From: Actinokineospora sp. NBRC 105648
GTDB lineage: Bacteria > Actinomycetota > Actinomycetes > Mycobacteriales > Pseudonocardiaceae
DNA: 64,000 nucleotides
Reading direction: 5' to 3'
Assembly: GCF_030269645.1 (NCBI RefSeq)
Contig: NZ_BSTR01000025.1
Location: 51,205-115,204 of the forward strand
Shown one piece after another: positions 21,001 to 29,498 of the stretch. The translations under genes and the position numbers were made by a program. The notes beneath the pieces were generated by a model, which had not been told where the DNA came from, ran no database searches, and saw only the letters and a list, made by a program, of their open reading frames with translations. The number at the start of each line of letters is the position of its first letter. The stretch's first letter is position 1.

Positions 21001-24000
21001 GTTAACAATCCCCGACTGCCCCACCACAACACCCTTGGGCCGCCCCGTCGACCCCGACGTATAAATCACATACGCCGCGAACTCAGACCTGCCAAGATCA
21101 TCCCCCACCCCTTGGACAGCCCCCGCCCTCCCAGGGGGGCAGCCCACTTCCAGCGTACCCGGGCCGCTCGACGCAGCGAAACCCCCGGCTGTCAACCCTG
21201 TGGACAACTCGGCCTGTGGACAAACCAAAGCGCCACCCACGCCGCCCGGTCCATCATCTCCACCAGCGACCACGGAGGCGACATGACCATCGAGCTCAAC
21301 CACCACCCGCGCCGGGAAGTCCGATGTGGACCCGGCGGCGATCACCAGCGCCGGCGCGGCGTCGGCGACCATCAGGCGCAGCCGCTCAGCCGGGTACTCC
21401 GGGTCCAGCGGCAGGTAGGCCGCACCGGCCCGCTGCACGGCCAGCAACGCCACGACCAGCGCGGCCGAGCGCTCCAGCAGCACGCCGACGATCGCGCCGG
21501 GCCCGACCCCGTGCGCGACGAGCACAGTGGCCAGCGCGGCCACCCGCGCGTCCAACTCCCGATAGGACAGTGTCTCGCCACCGTCGACCACCACGGCCAC
21601 GCCGTCGGGGTCAGCAGCCACCCGCGTGGCGAACAGGTCGGGGATCGAGGGCGCGGAAACCGTTGCCCCAGTGTCGTTCCACTCCGAGAGCACGAGGTCG
21701 CGCTCCGCCGGGGTGAGCAGGTCGACCGATCCCAGGGGCACCGACGGGTTGGTCACCGCGGCGCGCAGCAGCAGCCTGAGCCGCTCGGCGAAGCGCGCCG
21801 CGGTGTCGGATTCGTAGAGGTCGTGCGCGAACTCGACGAACCCGGTGAGCCCGTCGCCGTCGGGGAGCTCCGCGAGGTCCACGGTGAGGTCGAACTTGGC
21901 CGTCGCGGTGTGCACCAGCTCGGCGCTCGCGGTCAGGCCGGCGAAACCGTCCGGCACCGGCAGCGCGGGGTGGTAGGCGAACAACACCTGGAACAGCGGG
22001 TGCCTGCCCGCCGAGCGGCGCGGCGCCAACCGCTCCACCAACCGCTCGAACGGGGTGTCCTGGTGGTCGAACGCGGCCAGGTCGGCGGCGCGCACCCTGG
22101 CCAGCAGCTCGCCGAACGTGGGGTCGCCGGAGGTGTCGGTCCGCAGCACCACGGTGTTGACGAAGAACCCGATCAGCGGGTCGAGCACCTGGTCGACCCG
22201 GCCCGCGGTGGGGGTGCCGATCACGATGTCCTCGCCCGCCCCCAGCCTGCCGAGCAGGGCGGCGATGGCCGCGTGCAGCACCATGAACGTGCTGGTGCCG
22301 GAGGAGATGGCCAGCTCGCGCACGGCCCGGTGAAGATCGGCGGGCACCTCCAGCGGCACGGTGCCGCCCCGGTGCGAGGCGCGGGCCGGTCGCGGCCGGT
22401 CGGCGCGCGGGGCCACCTCGTCCGGCGCACCGCGCAACGCCTCGGCCCAGTACTCGTCGTCGCCCTCCGCCTGCTCCGCGCGTTGCCACACCGCGAAGTC
22501 CGCGTACTGCAATGGAAGTGGCTCGGTGTCGACCACACCGCCGGTCACCCGCGCGGTGTAGGCGGCGCCGAGGTCGGCGACCAGCGGCCCGAGCGACCAC
22601 TCGTCGCCCGCGATGTGGTGCAGGACCAGCACGAGCACGTCGCGGTCACCATCGTCCAGCAGCGTCACCCGCAGCGGCGCGTCGACCCGCGGGTCGAACG
22701 GCGCGCGGGTCGCCTCGGTGACGGCGACCGGGGAGTGGGCGCCCTCGGCGAACACCGGGTCGGCGCGACCGATGAGCTGGTGGGCGATCCCGTCGTGGTC
22801 GGTGGCGACCACGGTGCGCAGCACCTCGTGCCTGGCCGCGAGGTCGGCCACCGCGGCGCGCAGGGCCGCCCGGTCCAGCCGCCCGTCGAAGCGCAGCACG
22901 AGCGGGATGTTGTAGGTCGGGTCGGGGCCGTCCAGCTCGTGCACGAACCACAGCCGCCGCTGGGCGAACGACAGCGGCACCAGCTCGGGCCGTTCGACGG
23001 CGCGCGGCCCGGTCCGGGCGACGGCCGCGGCGAGCTCGCCGACCAGACCGGCCACCGTGGGGTGGTCGAAGACCGACCGGATCGACAGCTCGACGCCCAG
23101 CTCGGCACGCGCCCGCGCGGTCAGTCGGGTCGCCAGCAGCGAGGTGCCGCCGAGGGCGAAGAAGTCGTCATCGATGCCGACACCCCGCACCCCGAGCGTG
23201 TCCCCGACGAGGTCGCACAGCGCGCGCTCGCGGGGGTTGCGGGGCGCGCGGCCGGTAGCCGAGCCGGTCAGCGACGGCTCGGGCAGCGCCTTGCGGTCGA
23301 CCTTTCCGTTGGGGGTCAACGGGATCACGTCGATGGCGAGCACGGCCGAGGGCACCATGTACTCGGGCAGCGTGGTCCGCGCCCACTCGGTGAGGTCTTC
23401 CGGGACCGCGGGCACGACGTAGGCGACGAGCCGCTGCTCGGCCAATCCCGACCCGTGCGGGACGACCACGGCGCGTTCCACCAGCGGGTGACGGGCGAGC
23501 ACGGTCTCGATCTCTCCCAGCTCGACCCGGAAGCCGCGGACCTTCACCTGGTGGTCGACCCGGCCGAGCACGTCGAGCACGCCGTCGCGGCGCACCCGGG
23601 CCAGGTCGCCGGTCCGGTACATCCGGTTCCCCGGGGCGCCGAACGGGTCGGCGGTGAACCGCTCCGCGCTGAGGTCGGGACGGCCGTGGTACCCGCGGGC
23701 CAAGCCGTCGCCCGCGATGTAGAGCTCGCCGGGGACACCGGGCGGCACGGGTCGCAACGCGGCGTCGAGTACGTGCACGGTGGTGTTCGCGATGGGCAGG
23801 CCGATCGGCGGCGCGCCCGGGTCCAGCACGTCGTGCGCGGTCGACCAGATCGTCGTCTCGGTCGGCCCGTAGAGGTTCGTGACGCCCCGGGTGCGGGCGA
23901 TCAGCTCGGTGGCGAGGTCCGCGGGCAGGGCTTCGCCACCGACCAGGGCGCGGAGGCCGCGTGCGGCGCCGGGCTGAGCGGTGAGCAGGGCGTGCCAGAG

Positions 24001-26031
24001 CGACGGGGTGGCCTGCATGTGCGTCGCCCCGGTCACCTCGATGGCGGCGGCGAGCAGCGCGGGGTCGCGGACCGTGTCCCCGTCGGCGAGAGCGGTCGTC
24101 GCGCCGCGCAGCAGCGGTACGAACAGCTCCAACGCGGAGATGTCGAAGCCGACGGTCGTCACCGCGAGCAGCACGTCGTCGGCGGTGAGCGCGAACCGGC
24201 CCGCCATGTCGAGCAGGAAGTTCACCAGCGCGCCGGAGGGGACCACCACGCCCTTCGGGCGACCGGTGGAACCGGAGGTGTAGAGCACGTACGCGGCCTG
24301 ATCCCCTTGCACCGCAACAGGTTCAAGGGGGGCACCGGTCTCGTCCGGGTGCACGATGGGCAGGTCGACCGGCTTGAGGGTGCCGGGTGTGGTCACCAGC
24401 AGCACCGGGGCCGAGTCGGCGAGCATGTGGTCGATCCGGTCGGGCGGGAAACCCGGGTCCAGCGGCAGGTAGGCCGCCCCGGTGGCGGCCACGGCGAGCA
24501 GGGTCACCACGAGGTCGACGGTGCGGGGAAGGGCGACCGCGACGACCGCTTCCGGGGTCGCGCCGCGCTCGGCGAGCGCGCCCGCGAGAGCGCTGACCCG
24601 CTCGGCCAGTTCCCGGTAGGTCAACTCGGTGGCGCCGTCCCGCACGGCGACCCGCTCGGGGACCTGTCGAGCTTGGTCCAAGACCAGCCGGGCAAGGCCC
24701 TCCGGCTGGGGCGGCACGGTTGGGCCGACCAACCCCCCGCTCGGCGCACCGAGACCCAGTCGCCCGGTGGGCGAGTCCGGTTCGGCGGTGGCGAGAGCCA
24801 CCAGCAGCGCGGTGAGGGAGCGCAGGAGCTCGGCGAGGTCCGCAGCGGTGTAGCGGGCCGGGTTGCCGTCGAGTTCGATCTCCACGGGCGCGCCCGCCTG
24901 CCCACCGGAAATGGTGATCGACAGGTCCTCCACCTGTCCGGCCGACAGGTAGTGGGTGCGTGCCACCGGGCCGCCGAAGTCGAGGTCGGCGCGGTAGGGC
25001 TTGAGGTTGATCCACGGGCCGACCAACCGCCGCTGGGCGGCCAGCAGGTGGGCGTCACGTCGCACGTCCTCGCCCCGGTACCCCTGGTGGGCGCTGATCG
25101 CGCGCATCTCCGCCCGCACCGCGGCCACCAGGTCGCCGACGGTGTCACGGGGCGAGACGGCGACACGCAGCGGCAGCACGTTGACCGTGGTCGTGGGGAT
25201 CCTGGCCGCGGCCGAGCCGAAGCGGCCCATCATCGGCAGGCCGAGGACGACCTCGTCCGCGCCCGCCACCCGGTGCACGAGCAGCCCGGCGGCGGCCGCG
25301 AACACCGCGGGACCGCCCAGCGCGGTGATCTTCGCGGCGACGTCGGCGGGCACCGTCCCGCGCTGCCTGATGAAGCCCGGCGCGATCTCGGTCGAGGTGG
25401 CCGGGGACACGACCTCCGGCAGGTCGGCCACGCGGGCGGACCACCAGGCCTGGTCGGCGGTGGACTTCTCCGACGACTGGTACGCGTTCTGCTCGTCGAG
25501 GTAGGCGGTCAGCGGGCGGAACGGGCAGGGGCGCGGGTCGGTGCCCGCCGCCAGCGCGCGGTAGACCTCGGCGAGCCTGCTCGCGACGAGGGCGAAACCG
25601 TACCCGTCGAGCACGATGTGGTGCGCGCGCTGGTACCAGAGGTGGTGTTCCGGGCCGAGCACGATGATCGCCTCGGCGGCGACGGGCCCGGTGAGCAGGT
25701 CGATCGGCCGGGCGGTGTCGGCGGCCATCCAGGTCCGCGCGGCGGCCATCGGGTCCGGCTCGGCACTCAGGTCGAGCACCTGGACCGCGACCTCGGCGGC
25801 ACCTTGGCGCTGGCGCGCCAGTTCACCGTCCACAGTGAACACCGTGCTGAGCGCGCCGGTCTCCGCGACGACCTGGGCGAGCGCCCGGCGCAGCGCCGCG
25901 AGGTCGAGCGGACCGCGCAGCTCGACGGCCTCGGCGGTGTTGTGCGCGGCACCGGTCGGGTCGAGCCGCTGCGCGAACCACAGGGCCTGCTGGGCGGGCG
26001 AGAGTGCCCAGCCCGTCTTCACATCAGACAT
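6001..26031 (-). CDS. Giant five-module NRPS of a peptide siderophore
   Basis: A 6,676-residue synthetase with module order C-A-T, C-A-T, C-A-T-E, C-A-T-E, C-A-T-E. Approximate residues are module 1: 1-1000; 2: 1010-2078; 3: 2090-3480; 4: 3495-5100; 5: 5115-6650. A-domain codes by my alignment to GrsA: 1 DILQVGLIW (Gly-like), 2 DVWHLSLVD (Ser), 3 DAQEAGFVM (unassigned), 4 DINYWGGIG (N5-formyl-N5-hydroxyornithine, as in coelichelin), 5 DVWHLSLVD (Ser). The HHxxxDG motifs of the E domains and of C domains 1, 4 and 5 are intact; C2 and C3 carry a DE variant (HHIAGDE, HHVAADE). The first C domain resembles EntF/DhbF (YQR-HHIVLDG, NVLPL), suggesting an aryl acid starter. Insertions interrupt the loops before A3 in modules 2, 4 and 5 and the C domain of module 4. 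ATG at 26031 chosen; GTG at 26019 is an alternative. It lies 87 bp after the flavoprotein gene. Confidence 0.95.
7745..7800 (-). repeat. Short tandem repeat encoding [10 protein letters not shown] in module 5
   Basis: Two and a bit copies of a 15-bp unit (GCGTGGTTGCGGTTG) in the loop near the end of the module 5 A domain, giving an Asn/His-rich stretch. A minor expansion, in frame. Confidence 0.75.
8785..8900 (-). repeat. Composite NRPS-internal repeat, copy 1 (module 5 A domain)
   Basis: Minus-strand reading: TTATCCACAGG and TTGTCCACAGG, a spacer, CTAGTAAGCTGG, then GCCCCCCTGGGAGGGCGGG. It is inserted in the coding sequence of the module 5 A domain, just before the A3 motif, without a frame break. 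Confidence 0.85.
13468..13560 (+). repeat. Composite NRPS-internal repeat, copy 3 (module 4 A domain)
   Basis: Plus-strand reading: TTGTCCACAGG at 13471, CCGGTAAACTGG at 13516, then GCCCCCCTGGGAGGGCGGG at 13538. It is opposite in orientation to copies 1 and 2, yet in frame in the same gene, and again just before an A3 motif. Confidence 0.85.
15016..15110 (+). repeat. Composite NRPS-internal repeat, copy 4 (module 4 C domain)
   Basis: Plus-strand reading: TTGTCCACAGG at 15018, CCGGTAGACTGG at 15063, then GGCCCCCTGGGAGGGTGGG at 15082. It lies in the C domain of module 4, upstream of HHIVLDG, next to a Thr-Pro-Gln repeat. Confidence 0.8.
15087..15240 (-). repeat. Thr-Pro-Gln low-complexity insertion in the module 4 C domain
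   Basis: The protein has repeats such as TPQTPTPQ and STPQGPTPQ for about 50 residues where C domains normally have a short loop. The DNA shows a repeated GGGGTTTGCGGAGTGGG unit. It lies next to repeat copy 4. Confidence 0.8.
21110..21225 (-). repeat. Composite NRPS-internal repeat, copy 2 (module 2 A domain)
   Basis: Minus-strand reading: TTTGTCCACAGG and TTGTCCACAGG, a spacer, GGGTACGCTGG, then GCCCCCCTGGGAGGGCGGG. It occupies the same place in the module 2 A domain as copy 1 in module 5, so one of them may derive from domain duplication. Confidence 0.85.
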
Positions 26032-26118
26032 CCGCGCGTAACCCTTCAGGCACAGCGATCAGCACGCCGGGCCCGGTCACGGGCGACGGCGACGAGTGGG
26101 TGGGTGGACTTCGCGGGC
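26019..26118. other. Short gap between the flavoprotein gene and the NRPS
   Basis: Roughly 90 bp separate the stop of the siderophore-interacting protein gene (26119) and the NRPS start (26031). I see no iron box or strong hairpin here, so the NRPS genes probably depend on the promoter upstream of mbtH. Confidence 0.4.
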
Positions 26119-26937
26119 CTAGTCGTCCTCGGCGTGGCCGCGGCGCCAGTAGCCGCTGAAGTACACGCGCTGGCGGGTGAGGTCGTGGCCGAGCACGAGC
26201 TCCGACCGGATGGCCTGCACCATCGCGGACTCCCCGGCGACCCAGGCGAAGGTGGTCGGCTCGACCTGGCCCACGGCGCGCAGCGCGGCGAGCAGGCGCT
26301 CCGGGCCGCCGGGCTCGGCACCGGCGCGGTGCACCCAGGTGAGTTTCAGGTCGGCGGCGGAGTCCAGGGGCTGCTCGTCGACGGGGCCGTCGACCTCGAT
26401 CGACACGTGCGCACGGGTTCCGGCGGGCAGCGCCCCCGCGATCCCGTTGATCGCGGGGAGCGAGGTGTCGTCCCCGATGAGCAGGTAGGCCGTGGTGTCC
26501 GCCGGTGGCGCGAAACTGCTGAGGCAGCCGTAGATCCCCACCGGGTCGCCCGGCTGGGCCGCGCCCGCCCACGCCGAGGCCGGACCGGTGTCGCCGTGCA
26601 GGACGAAGTCGATGTCGATCTCCCGCTGCGCGGGCCGGGCCGCCCGCACCGTGTAGGTCCGCACGACCGGGCGCGAGCTCTCCGGCAGCGCGCGCACGGC
26701 GTCCCAGAACGGGGTCCCGCCCGGGACCGCGTGCGGGATCGAGATGTCCGCGCCGGGCCGGGGCGGCACCAGGACCTTGCACCGCGGCTCCGGGCCGACG
26801 TCGGTGAAGTGGTCCAGGTCCGCGCCGGTGACGGTGATCCTGGCCAGGTGCGGGGTGACCGTCCGCTTGCGCGCCACCGTGAGCCGGTAGGCGCGCAGCG
26901 AGTCACGCCCGGCGGGCGCGGGGCGGGGCGTGCCCAC
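26119..26937 (-). CDS. Siderophore-interacting protein (FAD-dependent ferric-siderophore reductase family)
   Basis: A 272-residue cytoplasmic flavoprotein of the ViuB/SIP family, which reduces ferric siderophores so that iron is released. The FAD-binding motif RTYTVR is near residue 98, the IYG segment follows, and the C-terminus carries the family hallmark SGYWRRG. The start is GTG at 26937, two bases after the mbtH stop, which leaves a protein of normal family length; the longer open frame upstream only reads through mbtH in the wrong frame. It lies between mbtH and the NRPS in the same operon, so the substrate is probably the peptide made here. Confidence 0.93.
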   Translation of the reverse strand: MGTPRPAPAGRDSLRAYRLTVARKRTVTPHLARITVTGADLDHFTDVGPEPRCKVLVPPRPGADISIPHAVPGGTPFWDAVRALPESSRPVVRTYTVRAARPAQREIDIDFVLHGDTGPASAWAGAAQPGDPVGIYGCLSSFAPPADTTAYLLIGDDTSLPAINGIAGALPAGTRAHVSIEVDGPVDEQPLDSAADLKLTWVHRAGAEPGGPERLLAALRAVGQVEPTTFAWVAGESAMVQAIRSELVLGHDLTRQRVYFSGYWRRGHAEDD

Positions 26938-26939
26938 GG

Positions 26940-27176
26940 TCAGGCGCTCGCGCCGCCGGCCAGGCCAGCGTCCATCTTCTCGGCCAGGCTGCGCGGGCGC
27001 ATGTCGGTCCAGGTGGTCTCGATGTAGGCCAGGCACGCGGCCCGGGTGTCCGCGCCGAAGACGATCGACCAGCCCGCCGGGACGTCCGCGAACGTCGGCC
27101 ACAGGGAGTACTGACCTTCGTCGTTGACGAGGGCGTGGAAGGTGCCGTTCTCGTCGTCGAAGGGGTTGGTCGACAT
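26940..27176 (-). CDS. mbtH: MbtH-like protein
   Basis: A 78-residue MbtH-family chaperone of NRPS adenylation domains. It starts [13 protein letters not shown] and has the family pattern [10 protein letters not shown], then PAGW, then WTDMRP. It is the first gene of the NRPS operon. An iron box begins 27 bp before its ATG. MbtH proteins bind A domains and support their folding and activity; here the likely partners are the two NRPS subunits downstream. Confidence 0.97.
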   Translation of the reverse strand: MSTNPFDDENGTFHALVNDEGQYSLWPTFADVPAGWSIVFGADTRAACLAYIETTWTDMRPRSLAEKMDAGLAGGASA

Positions 27177-27202
27177 CGGGACTACTCCTCAGGCTCGAAC
27201 TG

Positions 27203-27221
27203 TTTGGTTAGGCTAACCTAA
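27203..27221 (-). promoter_or_regulatory. Iron box (IdeR/DmdR-type operator) of the mbtH-NRPS operon
   Basis: Read on the minus strand this is TTAGGTTAGCCTAACCAAA, matching the actinobacterial iron box TTAGGTTAGSCTAACCTAA at all but one or two positions. It sits 27-45 bp before the mbtH start, as expected for an operator that blocks the promoter when iron is plentiful. This is the best of three iron boxes in the window. Confidence 0.9.
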
Positions 27222-27304
27222 TTCTAGGTGGTGCAGAAGTGGTAGTCGTGCGGTGTGCAAGTTCCGTCACAGGGGCGTGGCCCCGGCCCTGGACCCCGGA
27301 CCGC

Positions 27305-28981
27305 TCAGACGACCCGCCCGTCGGCGAGGGTCACCACGCGGGGCAGGCGTTCGATGGTGGCCGTGCGGTGCGCGATGACGATCAGCGTGCGCCCCTCGTG
27401 CAGCCGGTCCACCGCGCGCTCGAGGCGCGCGGCGGTGACCGGGTCGATGTCGGCGGTGGCCTCGTCCAGGATCAGCACCGCCGGGTCCACCAGGGCCGCC
27501 CGCACCAGGCCGACGATCTGCCGCTCCCCCGCCGAGAGGCGCTCACCCCGCCTGCCCACCGGGGTATCCAGGCCGTCCGGCAGGCTCGCGACCCAGTCGT
27601 CGACGCCGAGCGCGGACACCGCCTGGACCATCCGGTCGCGGTCGGGCTCGCCGGGCGCGATCGCCAGGTTGTCCGCCACCGTGCCGCGCACGAGGTGGAC
27701 CTGTTGCGGCACCAGGACGACTCGCCCGCGCAGCGCGCTGTCGGACACCTCGGCGAGGTCGACCCCGCCGTAGCTGACGGTGCCGCGGTCCGGGCTGTAG
27801 AGCCCGCTGAGCAGCTTGGCCAACGTGGTCTTGCCGGACCCCGTCTCGCCCACCAGACCGGCGCGGTCACCGACCGGGAACTCGACCCGCACGCCGTGCA
27901 GCACCTCGACCCCGTCGACGTAGGCGTACCCGAGGTCCGAAGTGGACAGTTCGGCGCGGGGCGGCAGCTCGGCGCGCGCGGGTGGCTCGGTCCGCTCGGT
28001 GGCGGCGAGCAGGTCGAGCAGGCGGGCCAGGCCCACCCGGGCGATCCGCAGCTCGGCCAGCAGCTCGGACAGGTTCACCATGCCCTCGAACAGGTTGCGG
28101 GTCGCCAGCACGAACACCACCACGGTGCCGACGCTGACCTGGTCGGTGGTGACCAGCCAGACCCCGAGCAGCAGCAGCGCGGCGGTCGCCAGTCCCTCCA
28201 GCAGCGCCATCGCCTCCAGCCGGTTCTGCACCGCCACCGAGCGGTTCGCCGACCGCAGCGCCTCGTCGTTGGCGTGGGCGAACCGCTCCAGCCGCGCGGC
28301 GGTCCCGCCGCCCAGGCGCAGCGTTTCCCCCGCGGTGACCAGCTCGGTGAACTGGGCGGTCATCGTCGCCTCGGCGGCGGCCTGGTCGCCGAAGGCGTCG
28401 TCGGCGTCGCGGCCGAACCAGCGCAGCACAAGCACCGCGGCCGGGACGAACAACGCCAGCAGGACCAGGGTCAGCAGCCAGGAGTAGGCCAGCAGCACCA
28501 CCACTGTCATGCCCAGCGAGATCAAGGCCCCGAGCAGGTCCGGCAGGCTGGCCCGGACGAACTGCGCCAGCTCGGCGACCTCACCGGTGCCGCGGCGCAG
28601 CAGGTCGCCGGTCCGATGCGCTTCGATGAACCGCAGCGGCGCCGAGGCGAGCCTGCCGACGACCAGTTCGCGCACCCCGCGCACGACCCGCTCGCCGACC
28701 GCGGTCAGCTGCAGCTCGGCGGCGGCCAGCAGGATCAGTCGGAGCAGGGTGAGTCCGGCGAGCACCCCGACCGCCAGCCACAGGGCCGACCGGTCACCGG
28801 CCAGCACGGCGTCGACCCCGGCGCCGATCATCGGGGCGATGCCCACCACGGCGGCGGTGGCCAGCGCGGTGGTCACCAGGGCCACCGCGATCCGGCCGCG
28901 GTAGGGGCGCAGGTGCGGCCAGAACCGGCGCAGCACCCGAGCGGTGTCCGGCGCCTCGGACAGCAGGCGGGTCTCAGCCAC
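27305..28981 (-). CDS. ABC exporter half-transporter with canonical catalytic Glu but altered signature (subunit A)
   Basis: A 558-residue half-transporter with an N-terminal six-helix membrane domain (about 1-310) and a C-terminal ATPase. Walker A is GETGSGKTT and Walker B ends LILDEATADID with the catalytic Glu, but the signature is LSAGE instead of LSGGQ. The partner at 29491-31128 shows the opposite pattern, so the two make an asymmetric heterodimer with one canonical ATP site. The GTG start at 28981 has GGAGG six bases upstream and overlaps the TGA of a repeat-derived reading frame. The genomic place suggests siderophore export or an IrtAB-like role; direction of transport cannot be read from the sequence. 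Confidence 0.88.
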   Translation of the reverse strand: MAETRLLSEAPDTARVLRRFWPHLRPYRGRIAVALVTTALATAAVVGIAPMIGAGVDAVLAGDRSALWLAVGVLAGLTLLRLILLAAAELQLTAVGERVVRGVRELVVGRLASAPLRFIEAHRTGDLLRRGTGEVAELAQFVRASLPDLLGALISLGMTVVVLLAYSWLLTLVLLALFVPAAVLVLRWFGRDADDAFGDQAAAEATMTAQFTELVTAGETLRLGGGTAARLERFAHANDEALRSANRSVAVQNRLEAMALLEGLATAALLLLGVWLVTTDQVSVGTVVVFVLATRNLFEGMVNLSELLAELRIARVGLARLLDLLAATERTEPPARAELPPRAELSTSDLGYAYVDGVEVLHGVRVEFPVGDRAGLVGETGSGKTTLAKLLSGLYSPDRGTVSYGGVDLAEVSDSALRGRVVLVPQQVHLVRGTVADNLAIAPGEPDRDRMVQAVSALGVDDWVASLPDGLDTPVGRRGERLSAGERQIVGLVRAALVDPAVLILDEATADIDPVTAARLERAVDRLHEGRTLIVIAHRTATIERLPRVVTLADGRVV

Positions 28982-29498
28982 CGACAACCTCCACAGTGGA
29001 CACAGCAACTCGAGCGGACACGGCAAACCGAGCGAGCACAGCAACCCGGACACGCACCGCACGCCGGACGGACACAGCAACCCGGGCAGGCGCAGCAACC
29101 CGGGCAGGCACAGCACACAGAACGGGCACGACATCCCGGACCCACGCGACGAGCCAGGCGGGCACCGCGGATCGGCCGGGCACAGCAACCCGGGTGGGCG
29201 CCGCAACCCGGGTGGGCACGACATCCCGGACCCGCGCAACGAGCGGGGCGAGCGGCGCGAATCTGCCGGGCACGGCGAACCTGGCGGGCACAGCCAGCCA
29301 GGTGGACACAGCCAGCCGAACGGGCCCAGCATCCCGGACCCGCACGGCAAGTCGGATGGGCACCGCGCACCGAACGGGCGCGACATCCCGGACCGGCGCG
29401 ACGAGCCGGGCGGGCACCGCGGATCGGCCGGGCACAGCGAACCGGGTGCGGACTGCGAACCGGGTGGGAGCAGTGGGCGCCGGGGACAGCTCAGCCAC
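28974..29498 (-). repeat. 15-bp tandem repeat array between the two ABC exporter genes, with a 174-codon open frame
   Basis: About 500 bp of degenerate tandem repeat with a period near 15 bp (units like GGGCACAGCAACCCG) separates two genes that would otherwise overlap. A frame runs through it from GTG 29498 to TGA 28974 and reads as five-residue units such as RFAVP, RVAAP and RSAVP. Several other frames are also open, and one is rich in Cys and Pro, so real coding is doubtful. Both ends carry the same 13 bases GTCGGTGGCTGAG: at the left end they hold the subunit A start, at the right end the subunit B stop. The array thus looks as if it grew inside a duplicated junction. Confidence 0.75.

Noticed and set aside
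8785..21225. An origin of replication, because of the DnaA-box-like TTGTCCACA motifs
   Set aside because: The motifs are inside coding NRPS DNA, only one or two per site, without an AT-rich unwinding region, dnaA or dnaN.
28974..29498. Repeat array as a CRISPR
   Set aside because: The period is about 15 bp, with no distinct repeat and spacer, and no cas genes are near.
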